A DNA stretch of 27,680 nt from a virus. Positions 9,116 to 15,758 of this stretch are shown one piece after another (the stretch's first letter is position 1; the number at the start of each line of letters is the position of its first letter). The notes under the pieces are model-generated. The model was not told the origin of the DNA. It was given only the letters and a program-made list of their open reading frames with translations, and did not search any database. A program made the translations under genes and the position numbers. The stretch is taken from positions 1 to 27,680 of IMG/VR virus record IMGVR_UViG_3300025645_000360; one strand, given 5' to 3'.

Positions 9116-9165
9116 GCTCCCAAGTGAAGTTAATTGGGAGCGGTTGACAGTTAACTATCGACCGC
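9116..9165 (-). promoter_or_regulatory. Paired hairpins before primase, one masking its ribosome binding site
   Basis: On the minus strand, 9141-9134 (GCTCCCAA on + at 9116-9123, TTGGGAGC on + at 9134-9141) forms a perfect 8-bp stem with a 10-base loop. The GGGAG that serves as primase ribosome binding site lies in the 3' arm of that stem. Just upstream, 9140-9165 is a 26-base near-perfect inverted repeat centred on GTTAAC with two mismatched positions. No T-tract follows, so it does not look like a terminator. Translational control of primase is inferred. Confidence 0.6.
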
Positions 9166-9176
9166 CCCCGAGGCTA

Positions 9177-9974
9177 CTAGAACGGGATGGAATCGTCATC
9201 CTGTACAGAACTGGCCGCGGCCTGTTGTTCTGGATCTTTAGCAGCCTTCACTTCACCCGCCATGATCGACTCGCGGAAGGCTTTCGCTTCCAGCAAGAGA
9301 TCACGAGATGTAACCAAGCCCTCGTTCGCAACTTGGTAGTTGCCCCATGTACCTTGGTCATTGGACTCTTCAGTCGTAGTCAGACGCCACATCGTAGCGT
9401 AAACCGCAGGAGTAACCATCGCACCAGTCTTAGGATTCTTGATCTTCTGCATTGCGATCTGTGTTTTCCAACGACGGCTGACCTTCAACTGGCTCGACTT
9501 CATGTCGATCACCGCAGGTTGGAACCCGCCGTCTGCACCAAGCACCAAGCAGTAGTGCTGATCGGACTTAACCAACTCGTTGCCGTGAGGCAGGATCTCT
9601 TTGGACCCCTCGCGAGTGGTGCGTTGCAGCATCGGATCGTTCGGCGGAAGCTCACCCTTAAACCCGCCCCCCATATCACGAGGTACGAACTCCAGATACT
9701 TGGTGACTTGGAAGCATGGCACAACAACCAAGCCCTCCTCGCCATCCCAGTACTGACCAGTGACCGTGTTGTACATGTCAGAGGACGAGGCCCCCTCGAT
9801 GAACTCAGGCTTCTTCTTGTTCAGCTGCGGAGACAATGCTTGCAGGATCCGGATAAACGGAATCTGCATCTCGTCCGCGGCAAAGGATGCACCATCCCCT
9901 GCTGTTTCAAAGATATCGTCCAATACGTCTGTGCTTAACTCTGCACTTTTCTTTTTTGCTACTGCGTTAGCCAT
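9177..9974 (-). CDS. Putative single-stranded DNA-binding protein with acidic IPF tail
   Basis: 265-aa soluble protein. The core (about residues 35-215) has alternating hydrophobic strands (EGLVVVPCFQVTKYLEFVPR; GGFQPAVIDMKSSQLKVSRRW) consistent with a beta-rich fold. It ends in an acidic low-complexity tail finishing DDDSIPF, the hallmark of bacterial SSB tails (DDDIPF), which dock partner proteins. No standard SSB OB-fold can be assigned by eye, so this is a functional guess from tail, size and position: it sits directly upstream of the primase. Its ATG shares a base with the preceding stop (TAATG) and AAGAGG lies just upstream. Alternatives are a recombination mediator or another replication accessory protein. 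Confidence 0.7.
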   Translation of the reverse strand: MANAVAKKKSAELSTDVLDDIFETAGDGASFAADEMQIPFIRILQALSPQLNKKKPEFIEGASSSDMYNTVTGQYWDGEEGLVVVPCFQVTKYLEFVPRDMGGGFKGELPPNDPMLQRTTREGSKEILPHGNELVKSDQHYCLVLGADGGFQPAVIDMKSSQLKVSRRWKTQIAMQKIKNPKTGAMVTPAVYATMWRLTTTEESNDQGTWGNYQVANEGLVTSRDLLLEAKAFRESIMAGEVKAAKDPEQQAAASSVQDDDSIPF

Positions 9975-10534
9975 TATGATTTCCTCTTGATTACTGCTGT
10001 GTTTGAAATGAACGCCCCGAACAGGTCGAGGTCGATTGGTTTACCGTCAGTGATACGTTCCTTGATGAACGCCTTCAGTGTTGACGGGTGAACATGGGTC
10101 TTGGTCTTGGGGTCAAAGCCACGCTCCTGCAAAAGACCAATCACGTCCCCCGCTACGTTGTCTTCGCCCTTGCCAAACGAGCAGGTCACATCGTTCTTGA
10201 TGATGTCATCAAGGTTGTTGTCACGCAGCCAGTCAAACGCCTGATCTTTGTTGGCGACAGGTATGGACGCGGCGACAATCATCTTCCGCTCCACGGTCAC
10301 GCCGTCTACATCCAGACGTTCTACTCCCATCTCATCCATCAAGGCTGGGATGTTCTCCACTGATAGCTTGTGCTTCTCTTGCTTCAATGCTTTCAAGTGT
10401 GCCTCCGCTTCTTCAATGTCGTTCTCGACAGTGCGGAGGTTGCGGACGAGTTGGCTGAGTTGCTTCCCCGTTCCAGTGTCCACTCGACCAACTGCGTCAG
10501 CCTCGTCGAACATGTCTTCAAATATGTCTTCCAT
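9974..10534 (-). CDS. Coiled-coil phage replication-operon protein, 186 aa
   Basis: First gene of the leftward replication operon. Residues ~22-60 form a likely coiled coil (NLRTVENDIEEAEAHLKALK). Then come a block around ENIPALMDEMGVERLDVDG, a WLRDNNLDDIIKNDV block and a C-terminal helical region ending in KRKS. The order (coiled coil, 'P-lm-E-Gv', 'WLr-n---dIIKn-v') recurs in small phage proteins next to SSB and polymerase genes, which I recall as DUF7173; function is unknown. The start at 10534 has AGAGGAAA upstream. It is coupled to the SSB-like gene by TAATG. Confidence 0.75.
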   Translation of the reverse strand: MEDIFEDMFDEADAVGRVDTGTGKQLSQLVRNLRTVENDIEEAEAHLKALKQEKHKLSVENIPALMDEMGVERLDVDGVTVERKMIVAASIPVANKDQAFDWLRDNNLDDIIKNDVTCSFGKGEDNVAGDVIGLLQERGFDPKTKTHVHPSTLKAFIKERITDGKPIDLDLFGAFISNTAVIKRKS

Positions 10535-10610
10535 AAGTTTTTCCTCTTCAGGGTTGATTTGTCCGGTAGCCTCGTGCTATCCGTACTGAAGACAATAGTG
10601 GAGGTATGTG
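10535..10610. promoter_or_regulatory. Divergent intergenic region, replication operon versus SNF2 gene
   Basis: 76 bases separate the two divergent units, so both promoters should lie here or overlap the gene starts. The rightward side carries GGAGG (10600-10604) 6 bases before ATG 10611, and the leftward side AGAGG before 10534. I see no box pair close to the sigma70 consensus, only weak candidates such as TTGATT (10553-10558) with CTATCC 17 bases on. These units may use an activated or non-sigma70 promoter. Confidence 0.4.
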
Positions 10611-12077
10611 ATGAATGTCAACTACAAATATAAATTAAAACCATTCGACCACCAGGTCACGGCCCTTGAACAAGGGTGGGATCGACCGGAGTTTGGCTAC
10701 TTCATGGAGATGGGGACAGGTAAGTCCAAAGTTCTGATCGACAACATCGGGATGCTGTTCCTTGAGGGCAAGATTAACTTCGCCTTGGTGATCGCACCGA
10801 AGGGTGTGTACCGCAACTGGGTTGCCAAAGAGATCCCCGAACACATGTCCAACGAGGTTCCGCATCGAGTGATTCGGTGGGTGTCCGGTGGAACCAAGAA
10901 ACAACAGGCGGAAGTGCAGTCGGTGAAGGAGCCGTTCGCCGGACTCACCATCTTTGTCATGAACGTCGAGGCGTTCTCCAGTGTCAAGGGTAGCACAGCG
11001 GGCAAGTGGCTGAGTCGTGCGCTCGGACCCTATGGTCTCATAGCAATCGACGAATCAACAACCATTAAAAACCACAAGGCCAAGCGCACCAAACAACTAA
11101 TGGGTATCGCCGAGGGGTTCAAGTACAGAAGGCTCTTGACAGGGTCTCCAGTTACAAAAAGTCCGATGGATATCTACTCGCAGTTTGAGTTCATGCGCAA
11201 AGGGCTGCTCGGACATGAGTCTTACTACTCGTTCCAAGGCCGATATGCTGTCACGCAGCGGAGAACCATGGGAGCACAAGCCTTCCAGCAGATCGTAGGC
11301 TACAAGAACATCGATGAACTAACCAACAAGATAGATATGTTTGCCTACCGTGTGCTCAAGGAGGACTGCCTTGATCTACCCGAGAAGATTTACACTGCTC
11401 GCTATGTTACGCTGACAACCGAGCAACGAAAGATGTACGAGAACCTGCAACAACAGGCCTTGGTTATGTTCGATGATGGGGAACTGGTGTCGGCACCAGC
11501 CGTAATCACCCAGATGCTACGGCTCCAACAGGTTATGTCCGGGCATCTCAAGACCGATGACGGCGAGATGAAGTACTTCCCCTCCCGCCGAATGGATGCC
11601 CTCGATGAAATCATGGAAGAGCACCAAGGCAAAGCAATCATCTGGTCTCGGTTCCGGTACGACATCATCGAGATCGTCAAGATGCTCAACAAAAAGTTTG
11701 GTGAAGGTTCCGCTGCTGCATACTACGGCGACACAAAGGACGACGAACGCAACGAGATCGTCAAGAACTTTCAGAATCCAAAGCACCCCCTCCGATTCTT
11801 CGTCGGCAATCCAGCAACTGCTGGCTATGGACTCACGTTGACCGAGGCAAACTTGGTGGTGTACTATGCCAATGACTACAATCTGGAGACACGCATCCAA
11901 TCAGAGGACCGCGCTCACCGGATCGGACAAAAGCACAACGTGACATACATCGATCTGATTACAGAGGGCACTATCGATGAGAAGATCGTCGAGTCACTTC
12001 GCAACAAGATCAACATCGGAGCGAAAGTTTTAGGGGAGCAAGCAAGAGAATGGCTGACTTTGACGCCGAAAAGGTAA
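10611..12077 (+). CDS. SNF2-like superfamily 2 helicase / DNA translocase
   Basis: 488-aa ATPase. Counted from ATG 10611: Walker A MEMGTGKSK (32-40), DEST box (147-150, in place of DEAH/DEGH), motif III-like LLTGSP (175-180), and a C-terminal RecA-like domain with IIWSRFRYD, NPATAGYGLTLTEAN and motif VI QSEDRAHRIGQ near residue 430. This is the phage SNF2-family layout. The enzyme should translocate on duplex DNA, remodelling protein-DNA complexes or supporting recombination and replication. A GTG lies one codon before the ATG; the ATG at 10611 is preferred because GGAGG is 6 bases upstream. It is transcribed away from the replication operon and overlaps the next small gene by 28 bases. Confidence 0.95.
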   Translation: MNVNYKYKLKPFDHQVTALEQGWDRPEFGYFMEMGTGKSKVLIDNIGMLFLEGKINFALVIAPKGVYRNWVAKEIPEHMSNEVPHRVIRWVSGGTKKQQAEVQSVKEPFAGLTIFVMNVEAFSSVKGSTAGKWLSRALGPYGLIAIDESTTIKNHKAKRTKQLMGIAEGFKYRRLLTGSPVTKSPMDIYSQFEFMRKGLLGHESYYSFQGRYAVTQRRTMGAQAFQQIVGYKNIDELTNKIDMFAYRVLKEDCLDLPEKIYTARYVTLTTEQRKMYENLQQQALVMFDDGELVSAPAVITQMLRLQQVMSGHLKTDDGEMKYFPSRRMDALDEIMEEHQGKAIIWSRFRYDIIEIVKMLNKKFGEGSAAAYYGDTKDDERNEIVKNFQNPKHPLRFFVGNPATAGYGLTLTEANLVVYYANDYNLETRIQSEDRAHRIGQKHNVTYIDLITEGTIDEKIVESLRNKINIGAKVLGEQAREWLTLTPKR

Positions 12078-12271
12078 CCAAGCTAATGGAGGAACGTGCC
12101 ACAGGCTACGCTTCCGCCGACACCGCAGCGAAAGAACTGATGGAGATGACAGGGCTGGACTACGATGTAGCCAAAGCCTTCTGCTCCAACCTCAAACGCA
12201 GGGGATCGGCAGGGATTGCCGAGGTTCGAGGCTACAAGAAGGGCGAGTGGCCCAAGAAAAAAGCCCCCTAG
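12050..12271 (+). CDS. Hypothetical 73-aa protein downstream of SNF2 helicase
   Basis: Unrecognised small protein, acidic and helical in its first 50 residues (DAEKVTKLMEERATGYASAD), with a basic C-terminus GYKKGEWPKKKAP. It is coupled to the helicase by a 28-base overlap; a weak AAGAGA lies before the ATG. It could be a partner of the helicase. Its last codons double as the 3' arm and T-tract of the minus-strand terminator at 12256-12288, so coding and terminator sequence are superimposed. Confidence 0.7.
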   Translation: MADFDAEKVTKLMEERATGYASADTAAKELMEMTGLDYDVAKAFCSNLKRRGSAGIAEVRGYKKGEWPKKKAP

Positions 12272-12288
12272 TCTGGAGACAGGGGGCT
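12256..12288 (-). terminator. Strong intrinsic terminator for the RHH gene (minus strand)
   Basis: On the minus strand AGCCCCCT (12288-12281) and AGGGGGCT (12269-12262) form a perfect 8-bp stem with an 11-base loop, followed by TTTTTTCTT. On the plus strand there is no T-tract, so it acts mainly on leftward transcripts. It lies 55 bases past the RHH gene stop and shields the convergent SNF2 operon. Confidence 0.85.
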
Positions 12289-12302
12289 AGTTGAGTGAGG
12301 TA

Positions 12303-12333
12303 AACAAGGGGGCTGGTTAAAAGCCCCTGTTTG
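12303..12333. terminator. Second hairpin between convergent genes
   Basis: AAACA and GGGGCT on the left (12303-12315) pair with AGCCCC and TGTTT on the right (12323-12333), with a 2-base bulge. No clear U-tract follows on either strand. It may strengthen the adjacent terminator or protect the 3' end of the SNF2 operon mRNA. Confidence 0.45.
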
Positions 12334-12342
12334 GAGCAGTAA

Positions 12343-12546
12343 CTACAGGCTAGCGTCCTTTGCATAACCTTGCAACCGTTCGTCGCGTTTTTCAGACAAC
12401 GCATCCCGTATCAAAACCGAAAGCTGTCGGGCCATGGACCTCTGTTCGCTGCTGGCTAACTTAGCCAACAACTCATGATCCTCTTTCAACAGGCCAATGT
12501 TCTTAAACTTCTGCTTATCCTTGTCTTCTATCTTTTTCCGGCCCAT
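12343..12546 (-). CDS. Ribbon-helix-helix (Arc/CopG-like) DNA-binding protein
   Basis: 67-aa protein with a basic N-terminus (MGRKKIEDKDKQKFKNIGL), a predicted strand, then two helices (KEDHELLAKLASSEQ and SMARQLSVLIRDALSEKRD). This is the RHH layout of Arc/MetJ/CopG repressors, which bind operators as dimers. TAGGAGG 6-7 bases before ATG is one of the best ribosome binding sites in the window. Unlike its neighbours it stands alone, with its own sigma70-like promoter (12570-12598) and terminator (12256-12288), which suits an early-expressed regulator. Operator targets are not known; the palindromes at 21.5 kb and the repeats at 17.6 kb are candidates. Confidence 0.8.
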   Translation of the reverse strand: MGRKKIEDKDKQKFKNIGLLKEDHELLAKLASSEQRSMARQLSVLIRDALSEKRDERLQGYAKDASL

Positions 12547-12569
12547 GACGCCCTCCTATTTGTTGTGTG

Positions 12570-12598
12570 CTTATAGAACAAATGGTAGCAGAGTGCAA
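12570..12598 (-). promoter_or_regulatory. Sigma70-like promoter for the RHH gene
   Basis: On the minus strand TTGCAC (12598-12593), 17-base spacer, TATAAG (12575-12570). Five of six -10 bases match consensus and the spacing is ideal. The initiation site would be near 12563, about 17 bases before the ATG. Confidence 0.75.
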
Positions 12599-12599
12599 G

Positions 12600-13034
12600 T
12601 TAAACCCCAGACCAGACGTAAGCGGGCACAGATGTGAAGTTTTCGTCCGCATCCAGGCATTTCACAACGTCTTCCTCGGTCACCTCTATAACTTCTGCCA
12701 ACTCAGATGCCGTCATGGCGTAGCCTTCGTTTCGCAGATGCTCTTTGATCTGCTGTTCGTCGCTGTTAGACTGCGTTGCATACAGATCCTCCTTGCCAAC
12801 AACCCTGACCCTGACTGCCCGCCAAGGGGTGGCCTCCCGTTTGTCCTCGTAGTTCGGGATCGTGTGCGCCTCGACGATATCCCCCATCTCCAAACCAACC
12901 TTGTCAACCAAACGCGCATTGAAGAAGATAGCTTCCCCCTTCTCGTTCGCCCCGAACGCACTGCCCATGTGGGATATGCCCTCGATTATCGCTTGCATTA
13001 GATTTGTTTCGAATTTGTTTCTCATCTCTTCCAT
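12600..13034 (-). CDS. OB-fold (cold-shock-like) plus winged-helix protein, 144 aa
   Basis: Residues ~22-82 read like a cold-shock/RNase-type OB segment (GEAIFFNARLVDKVGLEMGD followed by IVEAHTIPNYEDK and WRAVRVRVVG). Residues ~92-144 look like a small winged helix (EQQIKEHLRNEGYAMTASEL, TEEDVVKCLDADENF, PAYVW). A nucleic-acid binding role is inferred from both parts. The ATG is one base after the preceding stop (TAA-A-ATG) with only a weak ribosome binding site, suggesting coupled translation. It ends the leftward 17.4-12.6 kb operon; the RHH promoter overlaps its 3' end. Confidence 0.75.
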   Translation of the reverse strand: MEEMRNKFETNLMQAIIEGISHMGSAFGANEKGEAIFFNARLVDKVGLEMGDIVEAHTIPNYEDKREATPWRAVRVRVVGKEDLYATQSNSDEQQIKEHLRNEGYAMTASELAEVIEVTEEDVVKCLDADENFTSVPAYVWSGV

Positions 13035-13035
13035 T

Positions 13036-13347
13036 TTACTTACTCACTTCTTCTGGTTTTCTGGGTAATCCATACCGTTTTTTGATTTCACTCACCGCTT
13101 GCTGGCTGATGCCAAGCAACTCTCCTATCTGACGGCCCAACATTTCTTGTAGCAGCATCCGATTTACAATCTCCGCCTGCTTCGACAGCTTCACGCTCGT
13201 GCGAGTCTCTGCATCCTCTCCCTTCTTGCTCCTCGGTGGAGCCAAACGCGCCATCGGATTGTGTATCGCATCAATCTTGTTTTGCTTGAGCCACTGCTCG
13301 CGATACCAGTCTTCGAACTTCTCTCGTCTTGTTAAACCCTCGGTCAT
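13036..13347 (-). CDS. Small helix-turn-helix protein, 103 aa
   Basis: Start chosen at ATG 13347 (MTEGLTRREKFEDWYREQWL), which overlaps the upstream stop as ATGA and follows AAGGGAAG; the longer frame to 13410 adds 21 residues without support. The C-terminal third contains a helix-turn-helix, ML..RQIGELLGISQQAVSEIKKRYGL, similar to region-4-like or terminase-small-type HTHs. The basic middle (PPRSKKGEDAETRTSVKL) may be a flexible linker. It is probably a phage transcription regulator, with function otherwise unknown. Confidence 0.75.
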   Translation of the reverse strand: MTEGLTRREKFEDWYREQWLKQNKIDAIHNPMARLAPPRSKKGEDAETRTSVKLSKQAEIVNRMLLQEMLGRQIGELLGISQQAVSEIKKRYGLPRKPEEVSK

Positions 13348-13532
13348 ATGTTCTTCCCTTCCTGACGTAGTCTGCTTACAAAATTCTTGAGTTCCTCCCG
13401 TGCATACCAATACTTATTGCGGACATCGGGCTCTGCATCCCTCCGGTATTGGCGCTCGGACAACTGATCCACCTGATTGCGCAGGTATCTCAAAGTTGAT
13501 TCGTCTGCGGGTGATAGTTCTTTGTCCTCCAT
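13344..13532 (-). CDS. Hypothetical 62-aa protein
   Basis: Unrecognised. A highly charged, helical protein (STLRYLRNQVDQLSERQYRR; YWYAREELKNFVSRLRQEGK) without Cys or membrane segments, possibly coiled coil. TGATG overlap with the gene before and ATGA with the gene after show that it belongs to the operon. Confidence 0.7.
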   Translation of the reverse strand: MEDKELSPADESTLRYLRNQVDQLSERQYRRDAEPDVRNKYWYAREELKNFVSRLRQEGKNI

Positions 13533-13948
13533 CAGTTCAACTTCCGGCGATCAACTTTTCTCCTCGCGTGGCTCTCGGCAATGCCCTCTGCCACATGCGT
13601 CAGCATCTTGAACCCCGTGACCATGTCATCTGGGTTCCAATACGCCGCAGCAAAGTTCATCAACGAGGCACTGACCTCTCCGTCCTTTAACTCAGGCATC
13701 ATCTTGACCAGATTATCCATAAGCATGGCCTTCTCCTGCGGACACTCAGGGTAGAACTCAACGTGATGTTCATGACTGCCATCGCAAACGACCGCAGCGG
13801 TCCAGTATTTTAGGCCGTCACTGTCCTCTAACTCTGCAATCCATTCGATAACCTCCTGCCATGTGTCCATGAACTTGTGCCCCTCAGTACGACGGGGTTG
13901 TTGTGGGTACGGTAGGCTTCGCTCCTTGCTCCACGTTACTTGATACAT
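13532..13948 (-). CDS. Hypothetical 138-aa protein
   Basis: Unrecognised. Start chosen at ATG 13948 (MYQVTWSKERSLPYPQQ), which has AAGGAG 8 bases upstream; an in-frame ATG at 13975 lacks such a site. Visible features are a Trp-rich block (DTWQEVIEWIAELED), a His cluster (GSHEHHVEFYPECP) and a basic C-terminus (ARRKVDRRKLN). The HEHH cluster could bind metal but no known family is apparent. It overlaps the preceding gene by 13 bases. Confidence 0.72.
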   Translation of the reverse strand: MYQVTWSKERSLPYPQQPRRTEGHKFMDTWQEVIEWIAELEDSDGLKYWTAAVVCDGSHEHHVEFYPECPQEKAMLMDNLVKMMPELKDGEVSASLMNFAAAYWNPDDMVTGFKMLTHVAEGIAESHARRKVDRRKLN

Positions 13949-14124
13949 GCTTCCTGCTCCTTTGTTAAATCCCATGGCATCTCGGCCAAAGTTACTGGTT
14001 TGATCTCACGATGGCGGTCGGCATTAGCTTCCGCAACCGCGATCCTCGTCTTCACACTAGGGGACGAGACAGCCCGTGCCCTATGTGTATGCATCGGAAC
14101 ATTGTGAGAGGTCTTGTTCACCAT
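13936..14124 (-). CDS. Hypothetical 62-aa protein
   Basis: Unrecognised basic protein (MVNKTSHNVPMHTHRARAVS...). It has a His/Arg-rich N-terminus and an acidic C-terminal block (MPWDLTKEQEACIK). Its ATG at 14124 lies inside the last codons of the 22-codon micro-ORF (7-base overlap), with no clear ribosome binding site of its own, so it probably depends on coupled translation. It overlaps the next gene by 13 bases. Confidence 0.6.
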   Translation of the reverse strand: MVNKTSHNVPMHTHRARAVSSPSVKTRIAVAEANADRHREIKPVTLAEMPWDLTKEQEACIK

Positions 14125-14186
14125 GCGTCACCGAAAACTTTCCTAAATACCTCGTCCAATAATTCATCCATCTGTTTACTGGTCAT
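14118..14186 (-). CDS. Micro-ORF of 22 codons
   Basis: Encodes a 22-residue peptide starting MTSKQMDELLDEVFRKVF and ending in Trp, with an amphipathic helical pattern. GGAGG is exactly 6 bases before the ATG at 14186, better than for many neighbours. The frame overlaps the preceding gene stop (14176) by 11 bases and the following start (14124) by 7, matching the packing rule of this operon. It could be a real micro-protein or a leader whose translation drives the 62-aa gene. Confidence 0.55.
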   Translation of the reverse strand: MTSKQMDELLDEVFRKVFGDAW

Positions 14187-14403
14187 CTTCATCCTCCCTC
14201 CATAAATCAAACTGGTACGGGTGAGTCACTGTCTCACGCCGCGCATCCACAATGCCGATCTCGTCCGGATCAACACCCTCGTTTTTAGATATCTCTTCCC
14301 TCGCAAGAGCCTTCGCTTCCACACCATGACGAGCCTTAACCCACACAGTGCGCTCCACAACCAACTCGCAGGTCACCTCATACGTTTTAAGCATAGTATT
14401 CAT
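14176..14403 (-). CDS. Hypothetical 75-aa protein, DpnD/PcfM-like pattern
   Basis: Begins MNTMLKTYEVTCELVVERTV, with two strands followed by a helix (WVKARHGVEAKALAREEISK), and ends in an acidic tail DLWREDEDDQ. This strand-strand-helix layout with an 'A....eA...A' helix is reminiscent of small phage DpnD/PcfM-type proteins, a weak resemblance only. AAAAGGA precedes the ATG, which overlaps the previous gene by 17 bases. Confidence 0.65.
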   Translation of the reverse strand: MNTMLKTYEVTCELVVERTVWVKARHGVEAKALAREEISKNEGVDPDEIGIVDARRETVTHPYQFDLWREDEDDQ

Positions 14404-15496
14404 CTATCCTTTTCCCTAGAGTTTCGCTGTTCACATAGCGTCCACTTTTGATTCGTGCTTCTTGCTCCTCGGCATTAGCCGCCAACTCTATGTCTCCTGT
14501 ATATGCGAACATTGACTTGTGATGCTTGCCCGTCAAAGAGATTGACACATCGTACCCGTTCCAAACAAACTTACGCAGCCCTCTGAAATGAGACTTGATA
14601 TGCTTTTCTGTGCCGTCCGACATCTTGCGCATGTGCCCTCGTACAATATGGAAAATCTTTTTGGTCTGACCCTTTGATGTTACAACCTTCTCCCTGTCCG
14701 AGAAAAAGTATGGGGTCCGCTCCATATCAATGGCAAAAGAGATAACGCTTTTCTTTTTCTTTACACGCACGGTCAAACCACTCTCAGTAGACATGGAGAG
14801 GTGACTAATTATATTAAACCACCAAGACGCAACCCCTTCAATGTCAGTGTCGCCCCACTGCTCTGCATACCGCTCCAGTAGCTCTGGATATTTCCAAGTC
14901 ATCCTTGAGAAAGACGAGTTGCCAACACGCAACCAAGTAGGACGGCAAGTCTTTAGAGCCTTGAGAGAACCCTCTTTGTCCGCGCTCATATAAACTTTTT
15001 CCAACATAGCGGGAGGAAACCCCGACAGATGCCCAGTGTCATACACGATACCAAATTCATAGATCGTGTCATTGCTGGGCTGCACGTTGAAGGGTCTCTT
15101 TATCTTGTTAAAGTAACAGATGATCGGACACGCACCCTCGTAATCATCGTCATATTGTTCGCCCACCAAATGAGCACACCCAAAAGAAGGGGCGTTATTG
15201 AAATCAATGTATCCAGACCTTGTTACAGCCATCCGCATGTCCTTAGACACAATGGCACAACCCGTTTTGGAAAACAGTTTATGGATCACAGGATCAGTCT
15301 TCTGCAACATCTTTAAACCCAGAAAAGCACGGGGCATCACATCCAGCAAATCACTCAGGTAATAATGTGTCCCGAAATGTTCCTTGTCTTTTCTTTTTCT
15401 AACGATCTTCTTTACTTTGTTTTGTATTTTCGAAGAGAACAAACCCCTCCAAAATTTTGTCTTCATAAATTCTAATAGTTTTCTAAACAGTTTCAT
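14387..15496 (-). CDS. Hypothetical 369-aa protein, largest unknown of the small-gene operon
   Basis: Unrecognised. Start at ATG 15496 (MKLFRKLLEFMKTKFWRGLF) is supported by AGGAG 7 bases upstream; the N-terminal 35 residues are very basic and amphipathic, possibly membrane- or nucleic-acid-associated. Later blocks include FGCAHLVGEQYDDDYEGACP, MTWKYPELLERYAEQWGD, and a basic Lys/His-rich stretch (KIFHIVRGHMRKMSDGTEKH). No Walker, nuclease or protease motif is clear. The Asp cluster DDDYE and two conserved-looking cysteines might be functional. It overlaps both neighbours by 14-17 bases. The run of such proteins suggests early host takeover, but this is inference. Confidence 0.75.
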   Translation of the reverse strand: MKLFRKLLEFMKTKFWRGLFSSKIQNKVKKIVRKRKDKEHFGTHYYLSDLLDVMPRAFLGLKMLQKTDPVIHKLFSKTGCAIVSKDMRMAVTRSGYIDFNNAPSFGCAHLVGEQYDDDYEGACPIICYFNKIKRPFNVQPSNDTIYEFGIVYDTGHLSGFPPAMLEKVYMSADKEGSLKALKTCRPTWLRVGNSSFSRMTWKYPELLERYAEQWGDTDIEGVASWWFNIISHLSMSTESGLTVRVKKKKSVISFAIDMERTPYFFSDREKVVTSKGQTKKIFHIVRGHMRKMSDGTEKHIKSHFRGLRKFVWNGYDVSISLTGKHHKSMFAYTGDIELAANAEEQEARIKSGRYVNSETLGKRIDEYYA

Positions 15497-15758
15497 TTGC
15501 ACACTCCTCACATACCTCTGCATCCTGACCCATGATCAACGTCACTGGTTCGCCGCAATCACACAGACGCTCGATCTCTCCATCCCCGCTGCACGTCTCG
15601 CAGACCTCCATCTCCACATCGATCACGCCAACGTCACGGCTGAAACTCTGCGGACGAGCAACCTCATACTCAACGCCCCCCGTACCTTGGCACTCGGAAC
15701 ACGCCTCCATGATCGGCGTCTCCTGCAACCGCATGAACTCCTCTTTCATCTTACCCAT
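15483..15758 (-). CDS. DnaJ-type zinc-binding small protein, 91 aa
   Basis: Start chosen at ATG 15758 (MGKMKEEFMRL), overlapping the preceding stop as TGATG with GAGGAAG upstream; a longer frame to 15791 is less likely. It contains CSECQGTGG and CETCSGDGEI, the CxxCxGxG motif pair of DnaJ zinc centres, then CDCGEP and CEECAN as a second possible site. There is no J domain. It probably binds zinc and a protein or nucleic-acid partner. Confidence 0.78.
   Translation of the reverse strand: MGKMKEEFMRLQETPIMEACSECQGTGGVEYEVARPQSFSRDVGVIDVEMEVCETCSGDGEIERLCDCGEPVTLIMGQDAEVCEECANETV

Noticed and set aside
8814-9938. 374-codon open frame on the plus strand, antisense to primase and the SSB-like gene
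   Set aside because: It crosses a gene boundary, has no ribosome binding site, and its translation is low-complexity Leu/Arg-rich sequence typical of antisense frames.
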